Of a stretch of 64,000 nucleotides of DNA, positions 49,622-58,021 are shown in pieces (position 1 is the stretch's first letter; each line of letters starts with the position of its first letter). The notes below the pieces were generated by a model. That model saw nothing but the letters and a program-made list of their open reading frames with translations, was not told where the DNA came from and made no database searches. The stretch lies in NCBI GenBank assembly GCA_045532295.1, contig JAZSFP010000026.1:6803-70802 (forward strand), given 5' to 3'. The translations under genes were made by a program, and so were the position numbers. This DNA comes from UBA10677 sp045532295. GTDB taxonomy: Bacteria; Bacillota; Clostridia; Christensenellales; Pumilibacteraceae.

Positions 49622-50050
49622 TTAAATACCGAGAGAATATTTTTGGCGTTTAATGAGCGCGCAAAGTCCGTCGTTTAGCGCGGTCATATTAGTCAAAACT
49701 CCCGTTAAATATTGCCTCTCTTTTGCAATTTGCCCATATCCGAAGGTAGCAAAATCCTTTTCCTTAAAGTAAGTATGCGCGATATAATTGCGGTCGTAGA
49801 GGGCGCGTTTAAGCATAGAAAGTTCTCTCTCACTTACCGAGCGAACGGAACGCAAAGTTTCTATTACTTCGCCCATAGTCATTTTTTGCATATCCTCTTG
49901 CATCCGTTTCGCCTCTTTCTCCACCTCAGCCATACTGCTACGACGATTTGACGATAAAAGTAGATGAAGTCTTACGACGAGCGCAATATTCCACTCGACG
50001 AACTGAGCCGATTGCATTATTCTGCCTACGAGCATAAATATTTCTTGCAT
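49622..50050 (-). CDS. HEPN-like helical protein
   Basis: A 142-residue all-helical protein. The motif ALYDRNYIAHTYF (Arg87, Asn88, His92) is the RN-x-x-x-H form of the R-x4-6-H active site seen in HEPN ribonucleases and related toxins. There is no nucleotidyltransferase antitoxin next to it; instead it starts one base after the stop of a flavoprotein gene. A toxin role is therefore doubtful, and an RNase or scaffold role is open. No close family recognised. Confidence 0.55.
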   Translation of the reverse strand: MQEIFMLVGRIMQSAQFVEWNIALVVRLHLLLSSNRRSSMAEVEKEAKRMQEDMQKMTMGEVIETLRSVRSVSERELSMLKRALYDRNYIAHTYFKEKDFATFGYGQIAKERQYLTGVLTNMTALNDGLCALIKRQKYSLGI

Positions 50051-50051
50051 T

Positions 50052-51572
50052 TTAGATTTCTCCGTTAAATTTTCTATAAAGAGTTTCCGCCACCTTTAAT
50101 CCGTCCGACGCTGAACTCGTTATTCCGCCTGCGTATCCCGCTCCCTCTCCGCAGGGGTAGAGGTTTTTTATGAAAAGCGCGCTCATTTTCTCGTCCCGCT
50201 CAATGCGAACGGGTGAAGAAGTTCTCGTCTCGGGCGCGGTAAGTAAAGCGTCGGCGTGCGCAAAACCTTTAAGTCGTTTGTCCATATCTTTAATGGCAAG
50301 GCGCAAAGTATCGGTAATAAACTTTGGCAAAACTTCGTCCATTTTCACGAACTCCGTTCCCCTTAGATAAGTGGGTTTTACCTCGCCAAAGCCGTTCGAG
50401 GTCTTGTTTTTCAAAAAGTCTTCCACTCTTTGAACGGGCGCTTTATAGCCTTTATTAAACGCTCGTCGCTCAATCTTTCGTTGAAATTCTACGCCGTCCA
50501 AAACGCCTAAGCCGTAGTCAGTGGACTTTACTTGAACGATAAGCGCGGAGTTAGCGTTTTCGCCGTCTCGAGCGTAGTTGCTCATACCGTTAGTAACTAC
50601 GCCACCCTCTTCGCTTGACGACGCCGTAACGAACCCACCGGGGCACATACAAAAGGTAAACGCCGACCGCTCCTCTCCTTTATAGACCAGTTTATAGTCA
50701 GCAGGTGGTAAATCTTTATAAGCCTCGCCGTACTGCGAAAGCCCTATATTCTTTTGAAGATGCTCTATTCTAACGCCCACCGCAAAGTCTTTAGCGCGCA
50801 TATTTACGCCCCGTCTATATAGCGTTTCTACGGTATCCCTCGCGCTATGTCCTATTGCTAAAACGAGCGCGGAAACTTCCATTATCTCGCCACTACTTAG
50901 CGTGATTTCTTTAACCTCGCCCTTGTCTATTTTAAGGTCTAAAAGCGCCGTATTAAATAGCACTTTTCCGCCGTTATTTTCTATGTATCGTCGCAAATTT
51001 TTAATAACGGTACGCAAATTATCGCTACCTATATGCGGTTTTGACAGCCACTCAATCTCTTTTGGCGCGCCAAAACGGACGAAGATTTTTGCAACGGACG
51101 AAGTGTATTCTCCGTGCGTTTGAGTGTTTAGTTTTCCGTCTGAAAAAGTACCTGCTCCGCCCTCGCCAAACTGAATATTGCTCTCGGGATTTAGCCGTCC
51201 CTCTCTTTCAAACTCTTGGCAAGTTTTAACTCTTTCGTCTATACTTTCGCCTCGCTCGATAACGATAGGCGTAAAGCCCCTTTCGATAAGGCGTAACGCG
51301 CAAAAAAGTCCGCTCGGTCCACTTCCCACTACCACGATAGGCTTTTTAGGGAGTTTATCTTTATTTATTTTTTCAAGCGGTTTTTCTCTTATTTCTTCCT
51401 CGCCGAACTCAATGGTATAGATATAGTGAATATCGTTCTTTTTTCTTGCGTCAAGCGATTTTTTGAGTATACGAAAATAGCGCGGTTCTTTTTTAAGTCG
51501 CGCTTTTGCAAGGTCGAATAAAACTTCCTCGCTTTCGTTTATTCGCAGTTTAATTCCGCTTAATTTTTCCAT
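50052..51572 (-). CDS. FAD-dependent oxidoreductase (NAD(FAD)-utilising dehydrogenase type)
   Basis: A 506-residue flavoprotein. An N-terminal domain of about 75 residues (LKKEPRYFRILKKSLDARKKNDIHYIY) precedes the FAD motif IVVVGSGPSGLFCALRLIERG, then NIQFGEGGAGTFSDGKLNT and CMCPGGFVTASS and the final EGAGYAGGITSSASDGL. This set is the uncharacterised FAD-dependent protein family common in Firmicutes. No substrate is known. It overlaps the previous gene by 23 bases, so the cluster is one operon. Confidence 0.88.
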   Translation of the reverse strand: MEKLSGIKLRINESEEVLFDLAKARLKKEPRYFRILKKSLDARKKNDIHYIYTIEFGEEEIREKPLEKINKDKLPKKPIVVVGSGPSGLFCALRLIERGFTPIVIERGESIDERVKTCQEFEREGRLNPESNIQFGEGGAGTFSDGKLNTQTHGEYTSSVAKIFVRFGAPKEIEWLSKPHIGSDNLRTVIKNLRRYIENNGGKVLFNTALLDLKIDKGEVKEITLSSGEIMEVSALVLAIGHSARDTVETLYRRGVNMRAKDFAVGVRIEHLQKNIGLSQYGEAYKDLPPADYKLVYKGEERSAFTFCMCPGGFVTASSSEEGGVVTNGMSNYARDGENANSALIVQVKSTDYGLGVLDGVEFQRKIERRAFNKGYKAPVQRVEDFLKNKTSNGFGEVKPTYLRGTEFVKMDEVLPKFITDTLRLAIKDMDKRLKGFAHADALLTAPETRTSSPVRIERDEKMSALFIKNLYPCGEGAGYAGGITSSASDGLKVAETLYRKFNGEI

Positions 51573-52710
51573 TTATTCTCGTTGCGACGGTCATTGCGCT
51601 ACTGAACGCCCACTGAAGATTATATCCTCCGCACTCTCCGTCAACGTCTAAAATTTCGCCCGTAAAATACAAGCCTCTATGCTTTTTGCTTTCCATATTC
51701 TCCGTTACGTCGTGAAGATGCACTCCGCCTTTCGTAACTTGCGCGTAGTCAAAACCAAGGCTACCCGATACGAACAGCGTAAACTTTTTAACGCAGTCCG
51801 CTAAAAGCGTTGGCTCTTCACTTCCCACGCGCTTAATTACCGCTCTACCCACTTGGTTGTTGAGTATGCCCGAAAGAAGTTCGCCCTTAGGATAAACGCC
51901 ACGCTCTTTCTTTTTTTGGAGAATTTCGATAAGTTCGCTCTTCTCAATCGAGGGAAGAAGGTCAATTTCTATTTCGCCCTCTCGACCGAACGCTGACAGT
52001 CTAAACACGAGGTCGCCCGATATTCCGTAATCGGTAAAGATTATATCGCCCTCGCCCTCTTTTTTGCAAAATTTAGCCTTCGCTTGTACTCTTATGCCTT
52101 TGAGCATTTTCGTATAAGTCGTGTCCGTTTTAAGTTGAACGAGGGAAGGATAAGTGTCCGTAACCGTTATGCCAAGAGGCTTAACGAGTTCGTAGCCGTT
52201 ACCGTCAGTACCGAAGTTTTTAGCGGATTTTCCACCCGTTGCAACGATGACGAACGGCGCGAAAAATTCTCCGTTGTCGCTGGAAATCTTATACCCGTCT
52301 TTGACTTTTTCGATTTTTTGAACGGTCGTAGAAGTTTTAACGACTACGCCTAATCTTGCAACTTCGTATCTGAGCGCGTCCGTTATTGCGCTCGCTTGAC
52401 GGGACGAAGGGTATATTCTACCACGCTCGTCGGTCGTGAACATTACGCCTAAAGACTTAAAATAATCGAGCGTTTTTTGGGGCGGATTGTCCTTTAATAT
52501 TTTAGCGATTTTATATTTTCGGTGATTAGAAAAATAGTTGTCCACCGAGAGATTAGCGTTAGAGAGGTTTCCCTGTCCGTTTCCCGTTGCCGACAACTTT
52601 CTTCCCACCCTTTCTCCTCGCTCAAGAAGTAGGGTTTTTGCGCGGAGAAGAGTCGCCGACATAAGCCCCGACGCGCCTCCGCCTATAATTATTACTTCGA
52701 ATTTTTCCAT
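51550..52710 (-). CDS. BaiN/HI0933-family flavoprotein
   Basis: A 386-residue FAD protein: VIIGGGASGLMSATLL and LLERGERVGRKLSATGNGQGNLSN at the start, VIVATGGKSAKNFGTDGNGYEL in the middle, and FTGEILDVDGECGGYNLQWAFSSA at the end. Family knowledge: YhiN/BaiN-like proteins; one member is proposed to act in bile-acid dehydroxylation, but most are uncharacterised. It overlaps its neighbours on both sides (one base upstream, 23 bases downstream). Confidence 0.9.
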   Translation of the reverse strand: MEKFEVIIIGGGASGLMSATLLRAKTLLLERGERVGRKLSATGNGQGNLSNANLSVDNYFSNHRKYKIAKILKDNPPQKTLDYFKSLGVMFTTDERGRIYPSSRQASAITDALRYEVARLGVVVKTSTTVQKIEKVKDGYKISSDNGEFFAPFVIVATGGKSAKNFGTDGNGYELVKPLGITVTDTYPSLVQLKTDTTYTKMLKGIRVQAKAKFCKKEGEGDIIFTDYGISGDLVFRLSAFGREGEIEIDLLPSIEKSELIEILQKKKERGVYPKGELLSGILNNQVGRAVIKRVGSEEPTLLADCVKKFTLFVSGSLGFDYAQVTKGGVHLHDVTENMESKKHRGLYFTGEILDVDGECGGYNLQWAFSSAMTVATRINGKIKRN

Positions 52711-53483
52711 TATTTATCCTTTCTTTCGGTGTACAAATAGTTAAGTCCGCTTTCCGTCTTACGATAAAATTCCACGCGGTCGGAGTAGTCGTAAATCAAA
52801 ATGTTCGGGTCTTTTCTCGTTCTGTAAATACGCGGAGTTTCCTCTCTCTTAACCTCAAACGAAGGACGGCGCGCAAAGTCTGCTCGCTCACTTCTCTCTC
52901 TCGTGGGCATACGGAAATTACGGTCAAAACTGCTCCTCTCTTGAAGATCGCTTGCCGTTCTTTGAGGGGAAACGGGCGCTTGATAGGGTTGAGCGGGTTG
53001 AGGGGGAGCAGGCTGAGAGGGTGGCGTTTGTTGAGCCTCTTGGGGCGCGCTCTCTTGAGGGGGAGCGTAATAGGGAGGCTGATAGTACTGGTACGGCGGA
53101 GGATAAGGCGCAAACGCAGGCGCTTGGTAAGGATAGGGGGCTTGAGGCTGAACTACGGGCTGAGGGGGTTGCTCCTCGCTCTTAGCCTCTTCGCTATCCG
53201 TTTTCTTTACTTGCTGTTGGTTAGCGCGGTTATTCTCAGCGGGTTTTTTCTTGGTAATCTTTTTAACGGCGAACACGATTGCTAAGATTACGCCGATAAG
53301 TGCGGTTGCAATCAGTCCGAACCAAAACAGTCCGCTAACGAGGGCAAATTCCGTTCCCGTAATACCGAGCACGATAAAAAACAGTATGGTGAAAAGGGCA
53401 GGCATCCACATACCTACTTTGAATAATAGAAAACCTATTATTTTGAATATGCCCGTAAATATAAACACCAAAAAGTCGCCCAT
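52710..53483 (-). CDS. membrane protein with Pro/Gln-rich region, unknown function
   Basis: A 257-residue protein: two or three N-terminal membrane helices (FLVFIFTGIFKIIGFLLFKVG; ALFTILFFIVLGITG; FGLIATALIGVILAIVFAV), a lysine stretch, a long disordered region rich in Pro, Gln, Tyr and Ala (residues about 105-180), then an Arg-rich stretch and a short conserved-looking end (ILIYDYSDRVEFYRKTESG). Not recognised. It lies 20 bases after serS and overlaps the next gene by one base. Confidence 0.6.
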   Translation of the reverse strand: MGDFLVFIFTGIFKIIGFLLFKVGMWMPALFTILFFIVLGITGTEFALVSGLFWFGLIATALIGVILAIVFAVKKITKKKPAENNRANQQQVKKTDSEEAKSEEQPPQPVVQPQAPYPYQAPAFAPYPPPYQYYQPPYYAPPQESAPQEAQQTPPSQPAPPQPAQPYQAPVSPQRTASDLQERSSFDRNFRMPTRERSERADFARRPSFEVKREETPRIYRTRKDPNILIYDYSDRVEFYRKTESGLNYLYTERKDK

Positions 53484-53503
53484 TTTTACCTCTTTCGTAA
53501 AAT

Positions 53504-54766
53504 TTATTTAATGATATCCGTTCCCATATAGGGGATTAAAACCTCGGGAATAGTAACGGTGCCGTCTTCGTTTTGGAAGTTTTCCAAAATTGCGGCGGTA
53601 GTTCTGCCCACTGCAAGACCACTACCGTTAAGGGTATGCACGAGACCGCTCTTGCCGTCTTTAGTGCGGTACTTAATGTTCATTCTGCGCGCTTGATAGT
53701 CAACGAAGTTCGAGCAGGACGAAATTTCCACGTAACGATTATACGAGGGCATCCAAACTTCGATATCGTAAGTCTTAGCCGACGAAAAACCAAGGTCGCC
53801 GGTAGAAAGGCATACTACTCTATACGGAATACCAAGTTTCTTTAAGATAAGTTCCGCCTCGGCGGTAAGGCTTTCAAGTTCGTCCCAACTGTTTTCGGGC
53901 ATAGTGAACTTAACGAGTTCGACCTTGTTAAACTGGTGCTGACGGATAAGACCGCGAGTGTCTCTTCCCGCGCTACCAGCCTCGCCTCTAAAGCAAGCGG
54001 TGTACGCGCAGTACCAAATGGGGAGTTTGTCCGCGTCAACCACGTCGCCACGGAGCATATTCGTAACGGGCACTTCCGCGGTGGGAACTAAGAAGTAGTC
54101 GGTGTTCTTAACCGCGTAAGCGTCCTCTTCAAACTTGGGAAGTTGTCCCGTTCCCGTCATACTGTCACGGTTTACCATAAAGGGTGGGAAAACCTCAGTG
54201 TAGCCGTTCTCGGTGTGGGTGTCGAGCATAAAGTTATAAACTGCGCGCTCAAGTCTTGCGCCAAGACCTTTATACACGGTAAAGCGAGCGCCCGTAATCT
54301 TGCCTGCGGTTACGGGGTCGAGAATTCCCAACTTGTCGCCGATTTCCCAGTGAGGCTTAGGCTCGAAAGCAAAAGTAGTAGGTTCAAGATATTTGCGAAG
54401 TTCCACGTTCTCGCTGTCGTCCTTGCCAACGGGTACGGACGCATCGGGAATATTAGGAATAGACAAAAGCGCCATACGAAGTTCTTCTTCAACGGGTCCA
54501 AGCATAGCGTCGAGTTCTTTAATTCTATCGCCCGTCTCTTTGGTTTTTGCGATAGCCTCGTCAGCGTTTTGCTTGTTCTTCTTTAAGATAGCAATCTGCG
54601 CGGACGCTCTGTTGCGCTCTGCTTTGAGCGCCTCTACTTCCTTGAGTATTTCACGACGCTTTTTATCAAGTTCAATAACGGCGTCTACATTGTATTCTCC
54701 GCTACGGTTAGCAAGCGCATCCTTTACTGCTTGCGCGTTCTCTACTACGAATTTTAAGTCTAACAT
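53504..54766 (-). CDS. serS: serine-tRNA ligase
   Basis: Charges tRNA-Ser and tRNA-Sec. The 420 residues comprise an N-terminal coiled-coil arm (residues about 25-105) and a class II core: motif 2 CFRGEAGSAGRDTRGLIRQHQF (TRGLIRQHQF) and motif 3 NGSGLAVGRTTAAILEN. Start MLDLKFVVEN (ATG 54766) is the family start, with AGAGG before it. No T-box leader was seen in the short upstream region. Confidence 0.96.
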   Translation of the reverse strand: MLDLKFVVENAQAVKDALANRSGEYNVDAVIELDKKRREILKEVEALKAERNRASAQIAILKKNKQNADEAIAKTKETGDRIKELDAMLGPVEEELRMALLSIPNIPDASVPVGKDDSENVELRKYLEPTTFAFEPKPHWEIGDKLGILDPVTAGKITGARFTVYKGLGARLERAVYNFMLDTHTENGYTEVFPPFMVNRDSMTGTGQLPKFEEDAYAVKNTDYFLVPTAEVPVTNMLRGDVVDADKLPIWYCAYTACFRGEAGSAGRDTRGLIRQHQFNKVELVKFTMPENSWDELESLTAEAELILKKLGIPYRVVCLSTGDLGFSSAKTYDIEVWMPSYNRYVEISSCSNFVDYQARRMNIKYRTKDGKSGLVHTLNGSGLAVGRTTAAILENFQNEDGTVTIPEVLIPYMGTDIIK

Positions 54767-54803
54767 GTCTAAAAACCTCTTATAGTAATTAAGTATATAG
54801 TTA

Positions 54804-54832
54804 ATTATATACCGAAATCGTAAAAAAAGCAA
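54804..54832 (-). promoter_or_regulatory. promoter of serS
   Basis: Minus strand TTGCTT (54832-54827) and TATAAT (54809-54804), spacer 17. Confidence 0.65.
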
Positions 54833-54871
54833 CGCTTTAAGTATAAAATTATCAAATTTTTGCCCTCTTTT

Positions 54872-56248
54872 TTAAACGGCGGATTGCTTTTTGGGGCTCG
54901 TTTCCTCTCTTTTTACCTTGCCTATCGCTCTAAAGAGCGCAATCGCGTCTAAAATAGCGGTCAAAAAGTAACACGCTACCGCGCCTACCGACGCTCCGTA
55001 AATACCCAAACTCTTCATTAAAAGCACGCTTAAAGCGGACTTTACTATTCCCCCAACGGCAAGATTGATTGCAGGGATATGCGCTTTGTTAAAGCCTTGA
55101 AGAGCAGTAGAGGACACGGAAATAATCGAGAGGGGAAAGACGGATAGACCGCTAATTTTGAGAAGTTTAATAGCCTCGACGCTCTTTTCACCGAGCGAGC
55201 GATATAAAACGCGAATAGGGAAAGAGGCAAAGAAGAAAAAGAACAGCGAACAGCATATTCCCAAAAACGCGGATACGAGCATAGTTTTAAGTATTACGCT
55301 TCCGCTCTTTCTTCCCTCTTTTACTACAACGGGTAGAAGGGGCGTTGAGAGAGCGGAAAGAGTAACGACGGGAAGATTTACGAGCGTATTGACCGCGCCC
55401 GTATATACTCCGTAACTTTTCGTAGCCTCTTCAATCCCCACGGTAGACGACAGAAGGTTTACGATCGTTACCGAATCAAACACCGCAATAAGCGGAAGAG
55501 TAAGAGAGCCTAAAGTTACGGGAACGGCAGTTTTAAGAAGTTCGCTAATAATTTGCCAGTTTTCGTTTCGTTTAACTTTGCAAAACGCCGTAATTTCTTG
55601 GGAAAATTCGCAAAATCGAAGGGTACGCACCCCTCCGTTTTTGTTTTTCTTTAAGTAAAGAGTGAGTAACGCTATCATAGAAACGAGTTCGGATAAACTC
55701 ACTCCAAGCACCGCGCCAAACGCTCCCCACTCTTCGCCAAAGGATATAAACGCTCTACTTAAAAATAGCCCCAGCGCAAGTTTAACCGCTTGCTCGATAA
55801 GTTGAGAAAGGGCGGACGGGAGCATATTTTCTTTGCCTTGATAGTAGCCTCGAAGGACGGACACTACGGATACGAAAGTTATGGACGGAGCAATGGCGAT
55901 ATAGCCCACTTGCGCCCTCGCGTTGCCTTGAAAAACTGCTATGCTGTGGGAAAAAAGGAGCATAAATAACGATAACGCTCCACCCACTACGGCAAAAAAT
56001 CTTAAAGCAACGCTCACTACTTCGCTACTCTCTTCACGGCTCGCAACAGCCTTTGCTACCGCTACGCTCACGCCTCCGCTCGATACCGTTAAAAGCAAGG
56101 TGTAAAGCGGAAATACCGTTTGATATAAGCCTATTCCCTCGCTCCCCAAAATCGCCGTAAGCGGTATTCGGTAGAACGCGCCCAAAATTTTACCCAAAAT
56201 AAGACATACGCCAAGTATGCCTATTCCCTTAAAGAATTTGTTTTTCAT
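54872..56248 (-). CDS. spoVB: SpoVB-like lipid flippase / polysaccharide exporter
   Basis: A 458-residue MOP-superfamily membrane protein with about fourteen helices. The start FFKGIGILGVCLILGKILGAFYRIPLTAILG and GSEGIGLYQTVFPLYTLLLTVSSGGVSVAVAK (in short: GIGLYQTVFPLY) are characteristic of SpoVB/YtgP lipid-II-type flippases used in cortex synthesis. The gene has no clear ribosome binding site; TTATATT and CATACTAC stand just upstream, weakly like sigma-E elements but too close to the ATG to be sure. Exact paralogue (SpoVB or YtgP) cannot be fixed by eye. Confidence 0.8.
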   Translation of the reverse strand: MKNKFFKGIGILGVCLILGKILGAFYRIPLTAILGSEGIGLYQTVFPLYTLLLTVSSGGVSVAVAKAVASREESSEVVSVALRFFAVVGGALSLFMLLFSHSIAVFQGNARAQVGYIAIAPSITFVSVVSVLRGYYQGKENMLPSALSQLIEQAVKLALGLFLSRAFISFGEEWGAFGAVLGVSLSELVSMIALLTLYLKKNKNGGVRTLRFCEFSQEITAFCKVKRNENWQIISELLKTAVPVTLGSLTLPLIAVFDSVTIVNLLSSTVGIEEATKSYGVYTGAVNTLVNLPVVTLSALSTPLLPVVVKEGRKSGSVILKTMLVSAFLGICCSLFFFFFASFPIRVLYRSLGEKSVEAIKLLKISGLSVFPLSIISVSSTALQGFNKAHIPAINLAVGGIVKSALSVLLMKSLGIYGASVGAVACYFLTAILDAIALFRAIGKVKREETSPKKQSAV

Positions 56249-56305
56249 ACCAGTAGTATGCGCAAAAGTTTAATATAAAACAAAACACACCTACTACGGC
56301 GTGTT

Positions 56306-56509
56306 TTAATAATCGGTTAATCCCAAAAGATAGTCAGCAGAGACTTCCAAAAATTCACAAAGAAGAATTAAGGTTTCTATAGACGGCATCGTTTTGCCGG
56401 TCTTATAGTCGTTTACGCATTGCTTTGTTACTTTTATAGCCCTTGCTATTTCTGTTTGCGTTTTACCTGACATTATTAATATTTCATTAAATCTTTCAGT
56501 GAACTTCAT
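56306..56509 (-). CDS. XRE-family regulator (small)
   Basis: A Cro/C1 helix-turn-helix protein of 67 residues from ATG 56509 (MKFTERFNEILIM); an ATG six codons earlier (56527) is possible. KTQTEIARAIKVTKQCVNDYKTGKTMPS is the HTH, shown in part: QTEIARAIKVTKQCV. TATAAT at 56520-56515 on this strand is just upstream of the second ATG and no ribosome binding site is present, so the mRNA may be leaderless. It is divergent from a coiled-coil protein gene, with a perfect palindrome between them. Confidence 0.75.
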   Translation of the reverse strand: MKFTERFNEILIMSGKTQTEIARAIKVTKQCVNDYKTGKTMPSIETLILLCEFLEVSADYLLGLTDY

Positions 56510-56542
56510 ATTATCATTATATACCATTTAGTCAGTTTTTGC

Positions 56543-56571
56543 TTGACAGTCAGTTATTAACTGACTATAAT
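56543..56571 (+). promoter_or_regulatory. promoter of the coiled-coil protein gene with embedded operator
   Basis: TTGACA at 56543-56548 and TATAAT at 56566-56571, spacer 17. The spacer is the 19-base perfect palindrome AGTCAGTTA-T-TAACTGACT (56548-56566). A further half-site TAGTCAGT lies at 56529-56536 towards the regulator gene. This is a very likely operator of the adjacent XRE protein. Confidence 0.85.
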
Positions 56572-56592
56572 AATATATGGAGGTAAATAAAT

Positions 56593-57108
56593 ATGAAGAA
56601 AAGTACTTTATTTTGGATATTATCATTTCTTTTGGGTGCAGGCGGAGCGTCTGCGGTAACAATTCCTATTGCGGTGAATTATTCAATTCAAGCGACAGAT
56701 TTGCAAGAACAGATAAATAATTTACAGGAGGAGATAAATAATTTACAGGAGGAAAAGAAATTGACTTTACAAGAAAGACAACAATTAGAAATAGTGTCCT
56801 TTATGGAGTCGAGCGTGTTTAAAAAGGTTAAAGAGGTATATTCCCGTATTCATACGAAGGAAGAGGCGTCCGCTTTATTGCAGGAAGTGAGAGATTTCTT
56901 CAAAGAAGCGGTACCGACCATAGATGCAAGTTCCACGATGGGCTTTGATGCAGAACCTTTATGGTATGATTTTACGCTCAAGGTTTCTACTCGTTTGGAA
57001 ACGGTTGATTTAATCTCTATTAGAACAGAGTTTGAGAACGGTTCTGTTAAAGAGTTTCGCATATCGGCTAAGAGCGTGGAAGAACTGAAGGACTGGTGGG
57101 GATTATGA
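56593..57108 (+). CDS. membrane-anchored coiled-coil protein, unknown function
   Basis: A 171-residue protein: N-terminal signal-anchor (TLFWILSFLLGAGGASAVTIPIAV), then a coiled coil with a repeated element (QINNLQEEINNLQEEKK), then a C-terminal domain of about 100 residues with mixed helices and strands. The small GGASA sequence could also be cleaved. Not recognised. Its promoter is built around the XRE operator, so it is probably the regulator's target. Strong GGAGG site. Confidence 0.65.
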   Translation: MKKSTLFWILSFLLGAGGASAVTIPIAVNYSIQATDLQEQINNLQEEINNLQEEKKLTLQERQQLEIVSFMESSVFKKVKEVYSRIHTKEEASALLQEVRDFFKEAVPTIDASSTMGFDAEPLWYDFTLKVSTRLETVDLISIRTEFENGSVKEFRISAKSVEELKDWWGL

Positions 57109-57157
57109 TTGTTATCTCATTATTAATATTTGATTTATAAATATTAGGTTTATAAAA

Positions 57158-57194
57158 CGAAAAGGACTGCCAAAACTGACAGTCCTTTATTTTT
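57158..57194. terminator. bidirectional terminator, coiled-coil gene and murQ
   Basis: AAAGGACTG and CAGTCCTTT form a 9-base-pair stem around CCAAAACTGA, followed by TATTTTTA. Confidence 0.85.
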
Positions 57195-58011
57195 ATTCTT
57201 CTTCGGGGGGATTTATTTCGAGCATTTTGCAGATATCGAAGGAGTATTCTTCGAGGAGTGTGAGGGCTTTTTCGTCGTCAACCTTATAGATTTCCTTAAC
57301 TACTTCCACCATCCTTTTGCGAATTTTGACGTTGGTGGGGCGAAGGTTTATCATAAGGTTTTGATACACTTTACCCGTTTGTATCATCGCAACGGTGGAA
57401 ATCATATTAAGCACCATTTTTTGAGCGTTACCTGCTTTCATACGCGTTGAGCCCGTAATAACCTCCGCTCCGGTATGAGTGGTAATGACTATATCGGCAA
57501 GGTCGGAAAGTTTACAAGGATAGTTACAGGAAAAAGATATGAGTTTACAGCCCTTTTCCTTCGCGGTCTTCATCGCCGACACCACGTAGCCTGCGTTTCC
57601 GCCTGCAGATATGCCCATAACGACGTCTTTTTCGGTAATATTTTCCGCTAAAATATCCGCCCTTCCTTGCTCTTCACTATCCTCAGTTCCCTCGCTTGGA
57701 CGACGAACGGCGTTAAGTCCGCCCGCCATAACGGTAGTAACGGTGCTTGGGTCTGCGCCAAAAGTGGGAGGACACTCCGCGGAGTCCGCCATTGCTATTC
57801 TTCCACTCGTTCCGCAACCTACGTAGATAAGTCGTCCGCCGTTTTTGAAAGCGTTTGCCACTAAATCGACCGCTTTCGCTATATCGGGCAAAGCGTCTTC
57901 GACCGCCTTTACCGAATAATAGTTCTCTTCGTTGATAATCTTAATCGCGGTAAGAGTGTCCATTTTGTCAATGTGCGTAGTTTTAGAGTTTCTTTGTTCG
58001 GTTTCTTGCAT
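57193..58011 (-). CDS. murQ: N-acetylmuramic acid 6-phosphate etherase
   Basis: Cleaves the lactyl ether of MurNAc 6-phosphate to GlcNAc 6-phosphate and lactate in wall recycling. The 272 residues have the SIS fold with VGCGTSGRIAMADSAECPPTFG (catalytic glutamate in SAECPPTFG), VVMGISAGGNAGYV, and TGSTRMKAGNAQKMVLNMIST. It is slightly shorter than E. coli MurQ (298). It begins 10 bases after an HTH-kinase fusion that probably supplies the 6-phosphate; the product can enter the nagB-nagA route. Confidence 0.95.
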   Translation of the reverse strand: MQETEQRNSKTTHIDKMDTLTAIKIINEENYYSVKAVEDALPDIAKAVDLVANAFKNGGRLIYVGCGTSGRIAMADSAECPPTFGADPSTVTTVMAGGLNAVRRPSEGTEDSEEQGRADILAENITEKDVVMGISAGGNAGYVVSAMKTAKEKGCKLISFSCNYPCKLSDLADIVITTHTGAEVITGSTRMKAGNAQKMVLNMISTVAMIQTGKVYQNLMINLRPTNVKIRKRMVEVVKEIYKVDDEKALTLLEEYSFDICKMLEINPPEEE

Positions 58012-58021
58012 TTTTCTCTCC

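Noticed and set aside
54767..54871. T-box leader expected upstream of serS
   Set aside because: The region is too short, holds only a normal promoter, and shows no T-box sequence or specifier stem.
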